DNA of 64,000 nt from JBEKYD01 sp052148435. Its GTDB lineage: Bacteria > Acidobacteriota > Terriglobia > Bryobacterales > Bryobacteraceae. The stretch lies in the NCBI GenBank assembly GCA_052148435.1, contig JBKQIF010000058.1, positions 1 to 64,000 of the forward strand. The letters are read 5' to 3'. The translations under genes and the position numbers were made by a program. The notes beneath the pieces are model-generated. The model did no database searches. It saw nothing but the letters and a program-made list of their open reading frames with translations, and had not been told where the DNA came from. Positions 11,944 through 20,785 of this stretch are shown here, one piece after another (position 1 is the first letter of the stretch; each line of letters opens with the position of its first letter).

Positions 11944-13380
11944 TCAAAATCCGAAATGCCGCGGATCCCGGCCGATTAAGATTGCGGCGAAGACCTTCGG
12001 CACATACTCGCGCGTTTCTAGAGGCAGCGCCCGCACACGGTACAGGTACCAGAAATTGCGCTGCTTAATTGGGTCGCGCACGGTTCTGCTCACCGCCTCC
12101 TTCACCTTTGCCGTGCCGCTGTTGTATGCCGCCAGCGCCAACATTACCGAACTACCGGCGCCGAAATCGAGAATCAGGTCCCGCAGGTACTTGCAGGCTG
12201 CAAGCGTGGAGGGCACCAGATCTTTGCGCTCGTCCACCCGGCCGTCGACGCGCAAGCCGAACGCTCTCGCCGTAGTCACTGTAAATTGCCATGGACCAAC
12301 CGCGCCGGCGGCGCTTGGCTGACCCGCGGCGAGCGCGCTCTCGACCAGCGGGATATAGGCGAGATCCGCGGGCAACTTCTGCTCCTGAAGGATCCGCCGC
12401 ATGGTCTCGAGCTGACCGCCGGCCTGGTTGAGCGCGCGGGTAATGAGCGGCCGGTCCGCTCCCTGGTCCTGCTGAATGTAGTGGTTGACGCGCTCGATGA
12501 ACTCGGGCGGAATGCTGTAAACCTCCGCACCGAATTCAGCCATAACGGAGTGGAGTTGCCGTGTAACGAAGTCGCCCCCTTCGTACCCGCCGCTCAGACG
12601 GAAGAGCACGTCCTGCCGCAAAGCTTCGGCCTGATTCTGGTAATCGCTGAGTTGGGCGAGCAAGGGGTCGATATTCTTGCCTCCGCCGGACGCCTGCAAC
12701 TCCGCTTCGAGCCGCTGGATGTGGGCATCGATGGCGCGCTTTTCCCGCTCCAGAGAGGTAATTCTCCAGATTGCCACCGAGGAGACTGCCAACAGCGCGG
12801 CCAGGAGCGAATAGCGGATGATCCGGAATCGGTGGTGGGTCTGCCGCAGCGTCTGGACGATCACGCTGCGCATGATCGTCATAGTCTGGCCGCCCACGCC
12901 GCGGGCCCTCATGCGCCGGGCGTAATTTACCGCCGCGGAGAGCAGCTTTTCGTGGGCCGTTATGGGGAGTACCGCACCGGCCGGGATTGGAGTCATCGCG
13001 GAGGCCGATGTTTCGATGGTGCGATCCAACCCGGCGGGTGCGGCATCTGCCAAAACGAGGGCGAACTCCGGCCCCGACCTTCCGAGTTGAATGATCGCCG
13101 GAGGAGAGACCTCGGCCTCGGTGATGCGCTCACCGTGGATCCACGTGCCATTGGTGCTGCCCAGATCGCGCACGCTGCAGGACCCGGTACCCCGGCAAAT
13201 TTCGACATGGTGCAACGAAACCGTGTTGGAATCGGCGTCATCGACAACCACATCGTTGTCGGGAGCGCGCCCTATTCGCGTTGTGCCGTCCGGCATCAGG
13301 AACCGGGTGCCTGCCAGCGGACCCAGGCGAGACAGCAGCCAAGTGTTCGCCCGCTCACTCGCCGTTGGCTCTTGAGACAT
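11944..13380 (-). CDS. FHA domain - membrane anchor - lytic transglycosylase fusion
   Basis: A 478-residue protein with three parts. Residues about 15-110 form a forkhead-associated domain: IGRAPDNDVVV, SLHHVEI and GSTNG at 74-78, the phosphothreonine-binding loops. A single membrane helix lies near residues 180-205, followed by a coiled coil (SLEREKRAIDAHIQRLEAEL). The C-terminal 135 residues are a soluble lytic transglycosylase domain: LVESAL with the likely catalytic Glu347, AAGAVGPWQFT, a Leu-Arg-Val-Asp segment with ERKDL, and LALAAYNSG. The topology predicts FHA in the cytoplasm and the murein-cleaving domain in the periplasm. Cell-wall cleavage could thus be controlled by a Ser/Thr kinase. 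No kinase gene is adjacent. Confidence 0.9.
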   Translation of the reverse strand: MSQEPTASERANTWLLSRLGPLAGTRFLMPDGTTRIGRAPDNDVVVDDADSNTVSLHHVEICRGTGSCSVRDLGSTNGTWIHGERITEAEVSPPAIIQLGRSGPEFALVLADAAPAGLDRTIETSASAMTPIPAGAVLPITAHEKLLSAAVNYARRMRARGVGGQTMTIMRSVIVQTLRQTHHRFRIIRYSLLAALLAVSSVAIWRITSLEREKRAIDAHIQRLEAELQASGGGKNIDPLLAQLSDYQNQAEALRQDVLFRLSGGYEGGDFVTRQLHSVMAEFGAEVYSIPPEFIERVNHYIQQDQGADRPLITRALNQAGGQLETMRRILQEQKLPADLAYIPLVESALAAGQPSAAGAVGPWQFTVTTARAFGLRVDGRVDERKDLVPSTLAACKYLRDLILDFGAGSSVMLALAAYNSGTAKVKEAVSRTVRDPIKQRNFWYLYRVRALPLETREYVPKVFAAILIGRDPRHFGF

Positions 13381-13483
13381 TGGTCACTGTCCTATGGGCA
13401 AGGTCCGCCACCCTATGCCCTAAGTTCGGGTATGCTTAGTCCCAGGATATCCAAGGTACGCCCCGCCATGCCATGCGGTGGGT

Positions 13484-14011
13484 TCATCCGCGATCGAGCT
13501 GAGCCTGCAAATCGCCCGGATATAGCAATTTCAATTCCGGATACTTCTCGGCGAGCCGGATCAGGTCCAGTTCGTCTTTCTTCCGCTTGCTCAAGCGTCG
13601 CCGGGGATCGCCATATGCCCAGAGTTTGCCCTGTGTCACGTCCTCCAGACAAGCCACCCTGGCGCGGATTCCCAGGACTTCGGCCTCCACGGACCGGGCC
13701 AGGAAAGCCTGGTATCTTTCGTCCGTCGTGAACTGGACCCTGAGTTCGCTTCCCGGCGGCAGCAAATTCACGGAGTGCGCATGTGCTTCGGTTTTGAAGC
13801 CTTGTTGCTCAAGGTGCGCTGTCAGATCGGGAAGGCTCGCCGCAATGATCACGATATCGGCATCCAGAGTGTAGACCGGCTCGACATAACAATTGACGGC
13901 CAAGCCTCCGATCAGACAATAAGGCCCCAAGGATTCACATGCCACGATCAGCCGTGCGAACTCCGAACCCCCTCCCCGCGTTGTCAATTCGTATGCCTCC
14001 AGTGCGGTCAC
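13484..14011 (-). CDS. AbiEii-like nucleotidyltransferase
   Basis: A 175-residue protein with GTG start. CLIGGLAVN followed by YTLDADIVI gives the GG...DxD pattern of the polymerase-beta nucleotidyltransferase fold as found in AbiEii/MenT-type toxins and related small enzymes. A later ARVACLEDVTQGKLWAYGDPRRRLSKRKKDELDL segment matches the lysine-rich helix of that family (motif quoted only in part here as KRKKDELDL). AbiEii proteins are normally paired with an AbiEi antitoxin, but no such gene is beside it: the neighbours are an FHA-transglycosylase and a hexosaminidase. It may be an orphan toxin, a domesticated enzyme or an islet remnant. Confidence 0.7.
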   Translation of the reverse strand: MTALEAYELTTRGGGSEFARLIVACESLGPYCLIGGLAVNCYVEPVYTLDADIVIIAASLPDLTAHLEQQGFKTEAHAHSVNLLPPGSELRVQFTTDERYQAFLARSVEAEVLGIRARVACLEDVTQGKLWAYGDPRRRLSKRKKDELDLIRLAEKYPELKLLYPGDLQAQLDRG

Positions 14012-14163
14012 ATCCCCACTCTATCGGCAGGGCGCGCCCCACGCAAGCCCAATGGCCAGCCGGAAAAACTCTACAGCGAGGATCTTCAGCCCGGAGCCGT
14101 TATAGGCGGCGTGCGCGTGGTCAATCCGTTCGTCGCGTAGGGAGTTTCCGGGCTTCTCTCCGC

Positions 14164-16197
14164 CTATTTCGGCGCCAGCGCCGGCGCATCCAGAAGCACC
14201 TTCACCGGGCGCGCGGCGGCCAGGGTCACATCGGCGGTCGGTTTCAGGAAGTCGGCGATCTCGGCGCTGCGCGCGGCCAGCCAGTCGGGGGCGGCTTTGC
14301 GGTCATGGGCCAGATCGTCGAGCGCCTCCAGGCCGGTGCGGCCCAGCGCAGCCAGGTGCTGGGAGAGCGGCTGCAATTCGGCCAGCAATGCGTTGTCATC
14401 GAACAGAGCTTCGAACTGCGCGTCGTTGGACATCCAGAGCTCGAAGGCGCCGCGCAAAAGGTCCAGGTCCGTCTGGCTCGCTCCGGAGCCGCTGGCCACC
14501 CTCCCGGCCGCCAATTCCAAGGCGCGCACGGTTTCGCTCTCCGCCGGGACGGCGTCCACTAATCGGTTGAGCGGCGTGCTGGTTTCGATCTGGCGCGCGC
14601 TGCGCTTTCCCAACCCGAGCGCCTCGGAGGCTTCGGCCAGCACCCGCAGCGGAGGCGCCGGGTGTCCGCCGGTGAGGCGGCCCAGCATGGGACCGTAGAC
14701 CGCGCGGTGCTCCACCCCGGTCCAGGCCAGCAGCCGGCTGACCACTTCCATGCGCTGGTACATCGAGGCCGCGTCGGTCACCGTCGGCGGCGACCAGAAA
14801 CGCTCGGCGATGGCGGCGGTACGCGGCCAGATGCGCGAATCTACGGTTTCCGAATCCACCAGTTCGGCCCACATGCAGGCCTCGCCGCCCAGAATCCGCC
14901 CGGCCGCTTCCGGCGCCAGTTCGGCGGCCGCGCCCGCCAGCGGGTCAACCGCGTAGTGGAACTTCGCCGGGCTCAGGTGGTCCAGGTAGTAGCCCCAGGA
15001 AAGAATTCCTCGATAGCCCTTGGTGGCGGATTCGGCCAGCGAAGCCTGGCCGCGCCAGCTTTGGATCACCGTGCCCTTGGCCAGATCCGGCTGCATAATT
15101 TCGTCCCAACCCACCATGGTCTTTCCGTGCCGCGCCAGAATGCGCTGCAGGCGGTGGTTGAAGTACAACTGCAGCTCGTGCGTCTGGGTCAGCTTATGCG
15201 CCCTGGCGAAGGCCTGGACGTGCGCCGACTCTTTCCACTGCCGGCCGTTGACCTCGTCGCCGCCGATGTGGAAGAACGGATCCGGGAACAGCAGCGCCAT
15301 CTCGCCGATGAAGGCGTCCAGGAACTGGTAAGTTTGCTCGCGGGTGGGATCCATGGCGGCGTCGAAAACTCCGAAGTCGCGGCCGACCTGGTAGGGTCCC
15401 GGCGCGCTGGCCAGGGCAGGATAACCCGCGAACCAGCTCGTGCTGTGGCCGGGCATGTCGAATTCGGGAATCACGCGGATGCCGCGGTCGCGCGCGAATG
15501 CCACCACGCGGCGAATTTCGGCTTGCGTGTAGAAGTGGCCGTCGGCGCCTTTGCCCTGCAGCCGCGGGAACAGGCGGCTCTCCACGCGAAAGCCCTGGTC
15601 GTCGGAAAGGTGCCAATGGAATACGTTGAGCTTCACCGCCGCCATGGCTTCCAGGTTGCGCAACACCACTTCCACCGGCATCCAGTGGCGCGAGACATCG
15701 AGCATCAGGCCGCGCCACGGGAAGCGCGGACTATCCTCGATATGAACCGCCGGGATTTCGAAGCCGTGCGGGCCGGGCTCGGCCAGTTGCGCAAACGTAG
15801 CCAGGCCGCGCAGCGCGCCATCCACGGTGGCGGCCTTGAGATGCGCGCCGTCGGCGGTTACGTCCAACTGGTAGGATTCGTCCTCGCCCAGCTTGGGATA
15901 GAGCGGCGCGCGGGCGGCGCACTCGACCTTCAAGGTAGCCTCGGCGGCGGAGGCCGGTTTGCCGGCAATGGCAATGCCCGTCTCGCGCGAAACCAGCGTC
16001 ACCAGCCGATCCACGCCCGCGGCCAGACGAGGATCGGCCGCGCCCGTGGCCGCCGCGGTGAAGTGTGCATCGATCGCGAGCGCACCCGCGGCAGTATCCA
16101 TTTTCACGGGTAAAGGCATCAGCGCAGGCGCGGCGCCGAAGGCCGACAGGGCCAGAGCCGGCAACCACATTGGGTACAACAAGAGTCGGGAGGACAT
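14164..16197 (-). CDS. Beta-N-acetylhexosaminidase, GH20
   Basis: The ATG at 16197 gives 677 residues with a signal peptide (SSRLLLYPMWLPALALSAFG); an in-frame GTG at 16227 would add ten polar residues before it. After a GH20b-like N-terminal domain come FPWRGLMLDVSRHW, LNVFHWHLSDDQGFR, VIPEFDMPGHS and HIGGDEVNG, where Asp314-Glu315 are the catalytic pair of GH20 (substrate-assisted hydrolysis of terminal GlcNAc or GalNAc). WGYYLD and GGEACMWAELVD follow, which line the active site. The C-terminus is a helical extension. It would degrade chitin, murein or glycan oligomers outside the cytoplasm. An MFS transporter gene lies upstream on the same strand, separated by a repeat. Confidence 0.95.
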   Translation of the reverse strand: MSSRLLLYPMWLPALALSAFGAAPALMPLPVKMDTAAGALAIDAHFTAAATGAADPRLAAGVDRLVTLVSRETGIAIAGKPASAAEATLKVECAARAPLYPKLGEDESYQLDVTADGAHLKAATVDGALRGLATFAQLAEPGPHGFEIPAVHIEDSPRFPWRGLMLDVSRHWMPVEVVLRNLEAMAAVKLNVFHWHLSDDQGFRVESRLFPRLQGKGADGHFYTQAEIRRVVAFARDRGIRVIPEFDMPGHSTSWFAGYPALASAPGPYQVGRDFGVFDAAMDPTREQTYQFLDAFIGEMALLFPDPFFHIGGDEVNGRQWKESAHVQAFARAHKLTQTHELQLYFNHRLQRILARHGKTMVGWDEIMQPDLAKGTVIQSWRGQASLAESATKGYRGILSWGYYLDHLSPAKFHYAVDPLAGAAAELAPEAAGRILGGEACMWAELVDSETVDSRIWPRTAAIAERFWSPPTVTDAASMYQRMEVVSRLLAWTGVEHRAVYGPMLGRLTGGHPAPPLRVLAEASEALGLGKRSARQIETSTPLNRLVDAVPAESETVRALELAAGRVASGSGASQTDLDLLRGAFELWMSNDAQFEALFDDNALLAELQPLSQHLAALGRTGLEALDDLAHDRKAAPDWLAARSAEIADFLKPTADVTLAAARPVKVLLDAPALAPK

Positions 16198-16240
16198 CTT
16201 TTCTACTGTAGTCCGCAATTCCGGCACTGGCTACTGGCGT

Positions 16241-16304
16241 GGTGGGGCATGCTTTAGCTTGCCCTCAAAATCAGTCGCACGGGCAAGCTGAAGCGTGCCC
16301 CACC
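16241..16304. repeat. Two-armed inverted repeat between GH20 and MFS genes
   Basis: The left arm contains GGTGGGGCATGCTTTAGC and the right arm GCTGAAGCGTGCCCCACC, forming a long imperfect hairpin with a central CTCAAAATCAGTCGCAC loop. It is close in sequence to the element inside the prepilin leader at 30475-30532 (shared CATGCTTTAGCTTGC). Confidence 0.75.
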
Positions 16305-16310
16305 TGAGTT

Positions 16311-17591
16311 TCAAGTCTCCTCGCGTACCGCTCGCGCCGCTCGCCAGAGAACCAAGGCCAGGGCCAGCGCCAGTACGGGAAGGCTGTACATAGCCTGGTG
16401 CAAGCCGGCGGCGCGCGCGGCTTCCAGCGCCGAGCCGGCGGCCGCCGCCCTGGCCGCCAGCCAGTCGCTCAATTTGCCGGTGGCCAGCGGGCCGAAGGAA
16501 GCGCCGCACAGGTACATCGCCATGTAATACGCAGCCATGGCGGTGCCGCGCAGGTGCGCCGGTACGATGTCCTGAATGGCGGCGTACACCAGCCCGTAGT
16601 AGGTTTGGAGTAGGCCGTATGCCAACATCAGCAAGACGACCGAGGCAGCCACGCCGCCGGCCGGCACGAGCGTCCCGGCAAAGGCTGCCGGCGCGGCCAC
16701 CAGCGCCGTCGTCGCGGCCAGACGCAAGCGGCGGGCCGCCAGACGGCTGCCGGCGCGATCGGCCCCACGATCGCCCAGTGCCCCAGCCGCCAGCGCGCCC
16801 AAAACACCGGAGATACCCGAGCCGACCCCGGTCCACACGCCGGCTCGCGCAATCGTCAACCCGTGATAGCGCGCCAGCATGGCCGGCAGAAATGTGGAAA
16901 AGCTGTAGAGGGCGAAGTTGACGACGGCGCCGGAAACGGCAATCCAGCCGAAAGCCGGAATCCGTAGCAACTGCCACGGGCTGGCGGTGGATTTTGCGGC
17001 GGATATTTCGGAAGCCGTCCCCGCGCCCGGCTCGCGGAGCAGCAGCAACGCCGGCGCCAGTACCAGTCCCGGCAGCGCCGCAACCGCCAGCGCCACCCGC
17101 CAGCCGAAGGCCTGCGCCACCGGACCGCCTACGGAAAAGCTCAGGAAACCGCCCACCGGCACGGCCATCATGAACCATGCCATGGCGTGCGTGCGGCGCG
17201 CCGCCGGAACCAGGTCCGCCAGCCAACTGGTGGCCGCCGGCGCGCAAACCGCTTCCCCCACGCCCACGCCCAGCCGCGTGACAGCCAGGCTGGCATAATT
17301 GCGCGCCAGGCCGCCCAAACCGGTCAGGCAGGCCCAGACCGCAACCCCCGCCGCCAGCAGCTTGCGCCGGCTGCCCGTGTCGGCCAGGCGGCCGAGCGGC
17401 AGTCCCGCAACCGCATACAGCAGGGTGAACGCGGTGGTCAGCCCGCCCAGCTGCGCGTCGGAAAGATGAAACTCGCGCCGCAACGGCTCCAGTACCGCCC
17501 CTAACGCCTGGCGGTCGTAGAAGTTGAGGACGTTGACCAGAAACAGAACCAGCAGCGTGGCGCGATTGGGAAAAAGCTGGAAGCTTTTCAC
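16311..17591 (-). CDS. MFS transporter, spinster/glycerol-3-phosphate-like
   Basis: A 426-residue protein with 12 predicted membrane helices. VLNFYDRQALGAVLEPL in helix 1 and PLGRLADTGSRRKLL in loop 2-3 are MFS signatures (family motif A: GxLaDrxGrrkxl). LGVGVGEAVCAPAATSWLAD is typical of the spinster-like/YnfM branch. Substrate not deducible; the neighbouring secreted hexosaminidase makes an amino sugar plausible but unproven. The gene is bounded by two-armed repeats on both sides, so it is probably its own transcription unit. Confidence 0.9.
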   Translation of the reverse strand: MKSFQLFPNRATLLVLFLVNVLNFYDRQALGAVLEPLRREFHLSDAQLGGLTTAFTLLYAVAGLPLGRLADTGSRRKLLAAGVAVWACLTGLGGLARNYASLAVTRLGVGVGEAVCAPAATSWLADLVPAARRTHAMAWFMMAVPVGGFLSFSVGGPVAQAFGWRVALAVAALPGLVLAPALLLLREPGAGTASEISAAKSTASPWQLLRIPAFGWIAVSGAVVNFALYSFSTFLPAMLARYHGLTIARAGVWTGVGSGISGVLGALAAGALGDRGADRAGSRLAARRLRLAATTALVAAPAAFAGTLVPAGGVAASVVLLMLAYGLLQTYYGLVYAAIQDIVPAHLRGTAMAAYYMAMYLCGASFGPLATGKLSDWLAARAAAAGSALEAARAAGLHQAMYSLPVLALALALVLWRAARAVREET

Positions 17592-17659
17592 AGGCTAAAG
17601 CCTGTGCCACCCTGTGCCAATAGGCTGCTGAGAGCAGGTGGCACAGACTTTAGTCTGTG
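17589..17659. repeat. Two-armed inverted repeat (CACAGGCTAAAGCCTGTG type)
   Basis: The left arm CACAGGCTAAAGCCTGTG is itself a hairpin and is followed by CCACC. The right arm GGTGGCACAGACTTTAGTCTGTG (18 of its bases form the second hairpin) mirrors it. The architecture, two small hairpins facing each other, is that of REP/BIME-like elements. Confidence 0.75.
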
Positions 17660-17681
17660 TGAACATCCGCATAACCTTCCT

Positions 17682-19073
17682 TCACAGCTTAACTTCGGAG
17701 TCCTTCAAGTTCTTAGGCGTCGGAGGAGCGGGTTCGCTCGCCGCCTCGGAGCGCTTATGCACCGACACCGAGCCGTGCGTCACCGTAATCCGCAGGGTGG
17801 GCCCGCTCCCTGCCTTGCCCTTCAGCGTGGCCCGCCGGCCATCCTGCTCCTGCTGAATGGGCTGGCCGAATTCGTTGGTGGCATCGCCCCGCTCGGCGGT
17901 CGCCTCCAGGTCGAAGGTGGCTTTTTCGGGAAGACCGAGATCGATGTTGCCGCTATCGGCGCGCACGTCGATGGCGGGAGTGGGCAGCCCGGTTTCGATT
18001 TCCACATCCCCGTGTGCAGCCTCCAGTTCGAGCGATTGGGAAAAGTCCGCGATCTTGATATCGCGCGAGCGCGCCACCAGCCGCACCGGACCGGTCAACC
18101 CCCGGCCGTCGAACTGGCTGAGGTCCATGGTGATGTGCCCGGGCACGGCTTGGGCGTGCAATTCGGTATTGCGCGCGCCTTCGAATTGCAACGGTTTGGC
18201 CAGGTTCTTGAAATCCAGCGATCCGCTGAACGCACCGGTGACGGTGACCTGACCGCCGATGTTTTCCAGTTCCAGGCCGGAACCCTCGCCATTGATGTCC
18301 ACGTTTCCCTTCACGTCTTCGGCGCGCAGCGTGTCGCTGTGGGACAGCACCAGGCGGACGTTGCCGCCCACCCGCGCCAACCGGGCGTCGCCGCGGTCGC
18401 TTGCCAGCTCCACGTTGCCGGCGATGTCGGAAACCTCGTAGTCGTTGCGGCGGCCGCGTGCTTCCACGGCCAGGCCGCGCGGCACCGTGATTTCCAGATC
18501 GTCGGCGATGCTGGCAACGTCGGAGGCGCGATCCTGGTTGGTGCGCACGATCACGTGATCGCCTTCCACCGCCACCTCGACGGGCGTGCCGCCGTTGGCC
18601 CGGTCGGCGTCTTCGTGCTTATAGGCGCGGATGGTCTTCTGTCCGGTCACCGTAATATCGGAAGTGTCCATGCCCGAAATCTTGAGATTGCCGCGCGGCA
18701 GGTCCACCACCAGCAGCTTGGCGCCGCCGGCGGAAGCCTTGGCCGAAATCGGATAGTCGAAATCCGTCCCCAGCATGTGAGTGAAGCCTGCCCGCCAGGG
18801 GAACCCGGCGTGCGAGGCGGCATACATGCCCGATCCTGCCAGGCAGATGAGCACGATGAGCAGCACTTCACCGCCGGTGAAGCTGCTTCCGAAGGCATTC
18901 TCTCTGGGCAGCAGAACCTCGATCAAGCGCCCCAGGCCCCACAGAATCAGCAGGAACGGCCAATACTGTCCGAGCATGTCGAGCACCTGGAAACCGGGGT
19001 GCAGATTGCTCCACAGAAACAACAGGCCGAGTCCCAGAAGGATGATCGGACCAGTGAACGATCGGCCTCTCAT
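17682..19073 (-). CDS. LiaF-like membrane protein with DUF4097 beta-repeat domain
   Basis: A 463-residue protein. The N-terminal third has membrane helices with the DUF5668/LiaF-type pattern (IILLGLGLLFLWSNL, QYWPFLLILWGLGRLIEVL). The rest is a right-handed beta-helix-like DUF4097 domain: GNLKISGMDTSDITVTG, GDARLARVGGNVRL and GNVDINGEG repeat the Gly-Asn/Asp-Val turn about every 20 residues. LiaF homologues sense envelope damage in Firmicutes. Here it is the last gene of an ECF sigma operon, overlapping its upstream partner by 4 bases. Its role is likely to be sensing or scaffolding at the membrane; no catalytic motif is seen. Confidence 0.8.
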   Translation of the reverse strand: MRGRSFTGPIILLGLGLLFLWSNLHPGFQVLDMLGQYWPFLLILWGLGRLIEVLLPRENAFGSSFTGGEVLLIVLICLAGSGMYAASHAGFPWRAGFTHMLGTDFDYPISAKASAGGAKLLVVDLPRGNLKISGMDTSDITVTGQKTIRAYKHEDADRANGGTPVEVAVEGDHVIVRTNQDRASDVASIADDLEITVPRGLAVEARGRRNDYEVSDIAGNVELASDRGDARLARVGGNVRLVLSHSDTLRAEDVKGNVDINGEGSGLELENIGGQVTVTGAFSGSLDFKNLAKPLQFEGARNTELHAQAVPGHITMDLSQFDGRGLTGPVRLVARSRDIKIADFSQSLELEAAHGDVEIETGLPTPAIDVRADSGNIDLGLPEKATFDLEATAERGDATNEFGQPIQQEQDGRRATLKGKAGSGPTLRITVTHGSVSVHKRSEAASEPAPPTPKNLKDSEVKL

Positions 19074-19486
19074 TCGGCGCCTCCCGGATTGGAAGTCCCC
19101 GGCCGGGTCTCGGGCGGGGGCGTGGGGGCGCTATACGGCCCCTGCGAATAGGAAGTGCCGCGGTAATCTCCCGCGGGTGGAGGAGGCGGCGTGGGTGGCG
19201 CCGGCGGCCAGGTATTCGGTGGATAAGGAGGTGGCACGGCCGGATTCGCCGGCGGAGGCGTCGGTTCAACGACCCTCCCCAGCAGGCTCAGCAGCCCCGC
19301 CACCACCAACAGCACCGGCCACGTCTGCGCGAACCCGTACGGCGTGAAATTCTCGAGCGCGAACAGTACCCCGACCGTGATCAGCATCACCGGCCCCTTG
19401 ATCGAACGGGTCAGGCCGCGCCGTTGGCGGCGGGCGTCCTTCCGCGCCTGGCGTTCCGTCCAGCGGGCAGCGCGGTCATCGTTCAT
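19070..19486 (-). CDS. DUF5668-like membrane protein with Pro-rich tail
   Basis: A 138-residue protein with a basic N-terminus (ERQARKDARRQRRGL), two membrane helices around TWPVLLVVAGLLSLLGR, and a C-terminal 65 residues almost entirely of Pro, Tyr and Gly. The helix pattern matches LiaI/LiaF-TM (DUF5668). It overlaps the B-box gene upstream by 11 bases and the DUF4097 gene downstream by 4 bases, so all are read from one message. The Pro-rich tail may contact another protein; function otherwise unknown. Confidence 0.75.
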   Translation of the reverse strand: MNDDRAARWTERQARKDARRQRRGLTRSIKGPVMLITVGVLFALENFTPYGFAQTWPVLLVVAGLLSLLGRVVEPTPPPANPAVPPPYPPNTWPPAPPTPPPPPAGDYRGTSYSQGPYSAPTPPPETRPGTSNPGGAE

Positions 19487-20162
19487 GACGCACCTCGGGT
19501 GGCGCGGCGTCGTGCGGATTCAGGCGCGACCACAGCATATAGACGCCCGCGGCAATCAGCAGCACCGGCCAATATCGCGCCACTCTCTCGAAATCGAGCA
19601 GGTCGAGGGTGTGCAGCAGCAGCAATACCCCGAGCACGATCAATCCCACCGCGGCCAGGGGAAAGCTCGCTCCCGAGCGCAGATCCAGAATGCTGGAGTA
19701 CTCGTCCACCACCTCGCCGGACGCCAGCCGCTGCGCCGTGCGGTGAGCTTCGAGCGCCATGTACGCCCACCAGGCGATCACCAGCATCACGAAAACCGGC
19801 TCCAGACCGTGGACGGCGTTCGAGTCGGCAATCGACATCAGCAATCCCCAGACCACCGCATGCACCAGGCCCTTGGCGTATTGGCCGTTGTAGATGGCGC
19901 CAACCCCGGGAATCACGCCCAGAAAAAACGCCAGTGCCGGCGACACGTTGGTAGTGGCATACGCCGGCGGCGGCGGATACGGCGGGGTATACGGCGGACG
20001 CGTGTAGCCGCTGGCCGGCGGCGGCGTGGCGGCCTGCGCGGGAACGTGCTCGTCGCAATAAATCGTTCCGGCCGCTTCGCGCCGGCAAGCGTCGCAAAGC
20101 GGCTTCCCGCAAGCCCGGCAATATGCCATGGCCGAAATTTCAGGATGGTTTTGGCAATTCAT
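19476..20162 (-). CDS. B-box zinc finger membrane protein with DUF5668 helices
   Basis: A 228-residue protein. Residues 1-40 carry Cys and His in B-box order (MNCQNHPEISAMAYCRACGK, then LCDAC and YCDEH), a compact zinc-binding fold. A Pro/Tyr-rich linker follows (residues 45-75). Then come membrane helices with a TM2/DUF5683-like segment (LAFFLGVIPGVGAIYNGQYAKGLVHAV) and a final LiaF-TM pair (YWPVLLIAAGVYMLW). The zinc domain is probably cytosolic and may interact with the sigma/anti-sigma pair encoded 14 bases upstream. Part of the five-gene envelope operon. Confidence 0.8.
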   Translation of the reverse strand: MNCQNHPEISAMAYCRACGKPLCDACRREAAGTIYCDEHVPAQAATPPPASGYTRPPYTPPYPPPPAYATTNVSPALAFFLGVIPGVGAIYNGQYAKGLVHAVVWGLLMSIADSNAVHGLEPVFVMLVIAWWAYMALEAHRTAQRLASGEVVDEYSSILDLRSGASFPLAAVGLIVLGVLLLLHTLDLLDFERVARYWPVLLIAAGVYMLWSRLNPHDAAPPEVRHER

Positions 20163-20176
20163 AGTGCTCCCCTGAC

Positions 20177-20785
20177 CTAACGTGGGTCTCCCTCTACTGC
20201 ATTAGCCGGCGGATGGACCCGCAATTGGTGCTCATCCAGCGCCGGAGCGGTTGCCGCGGGCGTGGCGGGCGGCTGATCGTCATCCCGCTGTTGCCACTCC
20301 CGCAACGTAGATTGAATCTGATACACGACTTTCAGGTTGTCGTAGAATTTCTCGGCGCGGCCCCAGCTCCGATAGGCCCGGTCTTCCAGGCCGGCCCATA
20401 TCGCCGACGGACGCAAGTCGGCGGCCCGAAAATGGTAAACCGGGGTCACGAAACGTGCCAGCGTCGCAAACACCAATACCGTCATGGCCGCGCTCATCAC
20501 ATAGCGGGGCTGCAGGATCGGGCTGAAGAGAGCTTCCAGCCACTGCCGCCCGCGCGATTTGGGTTGGCTCAAGGGCGCCTGAAACAACAGCCGGTTCACC
20601 AGCGCCGGGGGTGGTTCGACAGCTTCCACGGTGGCTAGGAACCGGCTCGCCGCCGCCGAATCGTGCGCCAGTTCCGCACATGCCGGGCACACCGCCAAAT
20701 GGCGATCGAGCTCCGCCCGGGCCGGCCCGTCCAGCGTGCCATCCACCCAGTCGCAGATAAGAATTTCCGCATCCGCGCAGTTCAT
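20177..20785 (-). CDS. Anti-sigma factor with zinc-finger domain
   Basis: A 202-residue protein whose N-terminus has Cys3 and the HxxxCxxC motif His29-Cys33-Cys36 (HLAVCPAC), the ZAS/zf-HC2 anti-sigma fold that clasps ECF sigma factors. One membrane helix (residues about 94-112, YVMSAAMTVLVFATLARFV) leads to a periplasmic tail. The start overlaps the sigma gene stop as ATGA, the usual arrangement for a sigma and its cognate regulator. It would release the sigma factor on an envelope or redox signal. No protease site can be assigned by eye. Confidence 0.88.
   Translation of the reverse strand: MNCADAEILICDWVDGTLDGPARAELDRHLAVCPACAELAHDSAAASRFLATVEAVEPPPALVNRLLFQAPLSQPKSRGRQWLEALFSPILQPRYVMSAAMTVLVFATLARFVTPVYHFRAADLRPSAIWAGLEDRAYRSWGRAEKFYDNLKVVYQIQSTLREWQQRDDDQPPATPAATAPALDEHQLRVHPPANAVEGDPR

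Noticed and set aside
12286..13731. 481-codon plus-strand ORF opposite the FHA-transglycosylase
   Set aside because: No domain; covers two genes with clear motifs on the other strand.
14662..16113. 483-codon plus-strand ORF opposite GH20
   Set aside because: Shadow of the hexosaminidase, whose catalytic motif is unambiguous.
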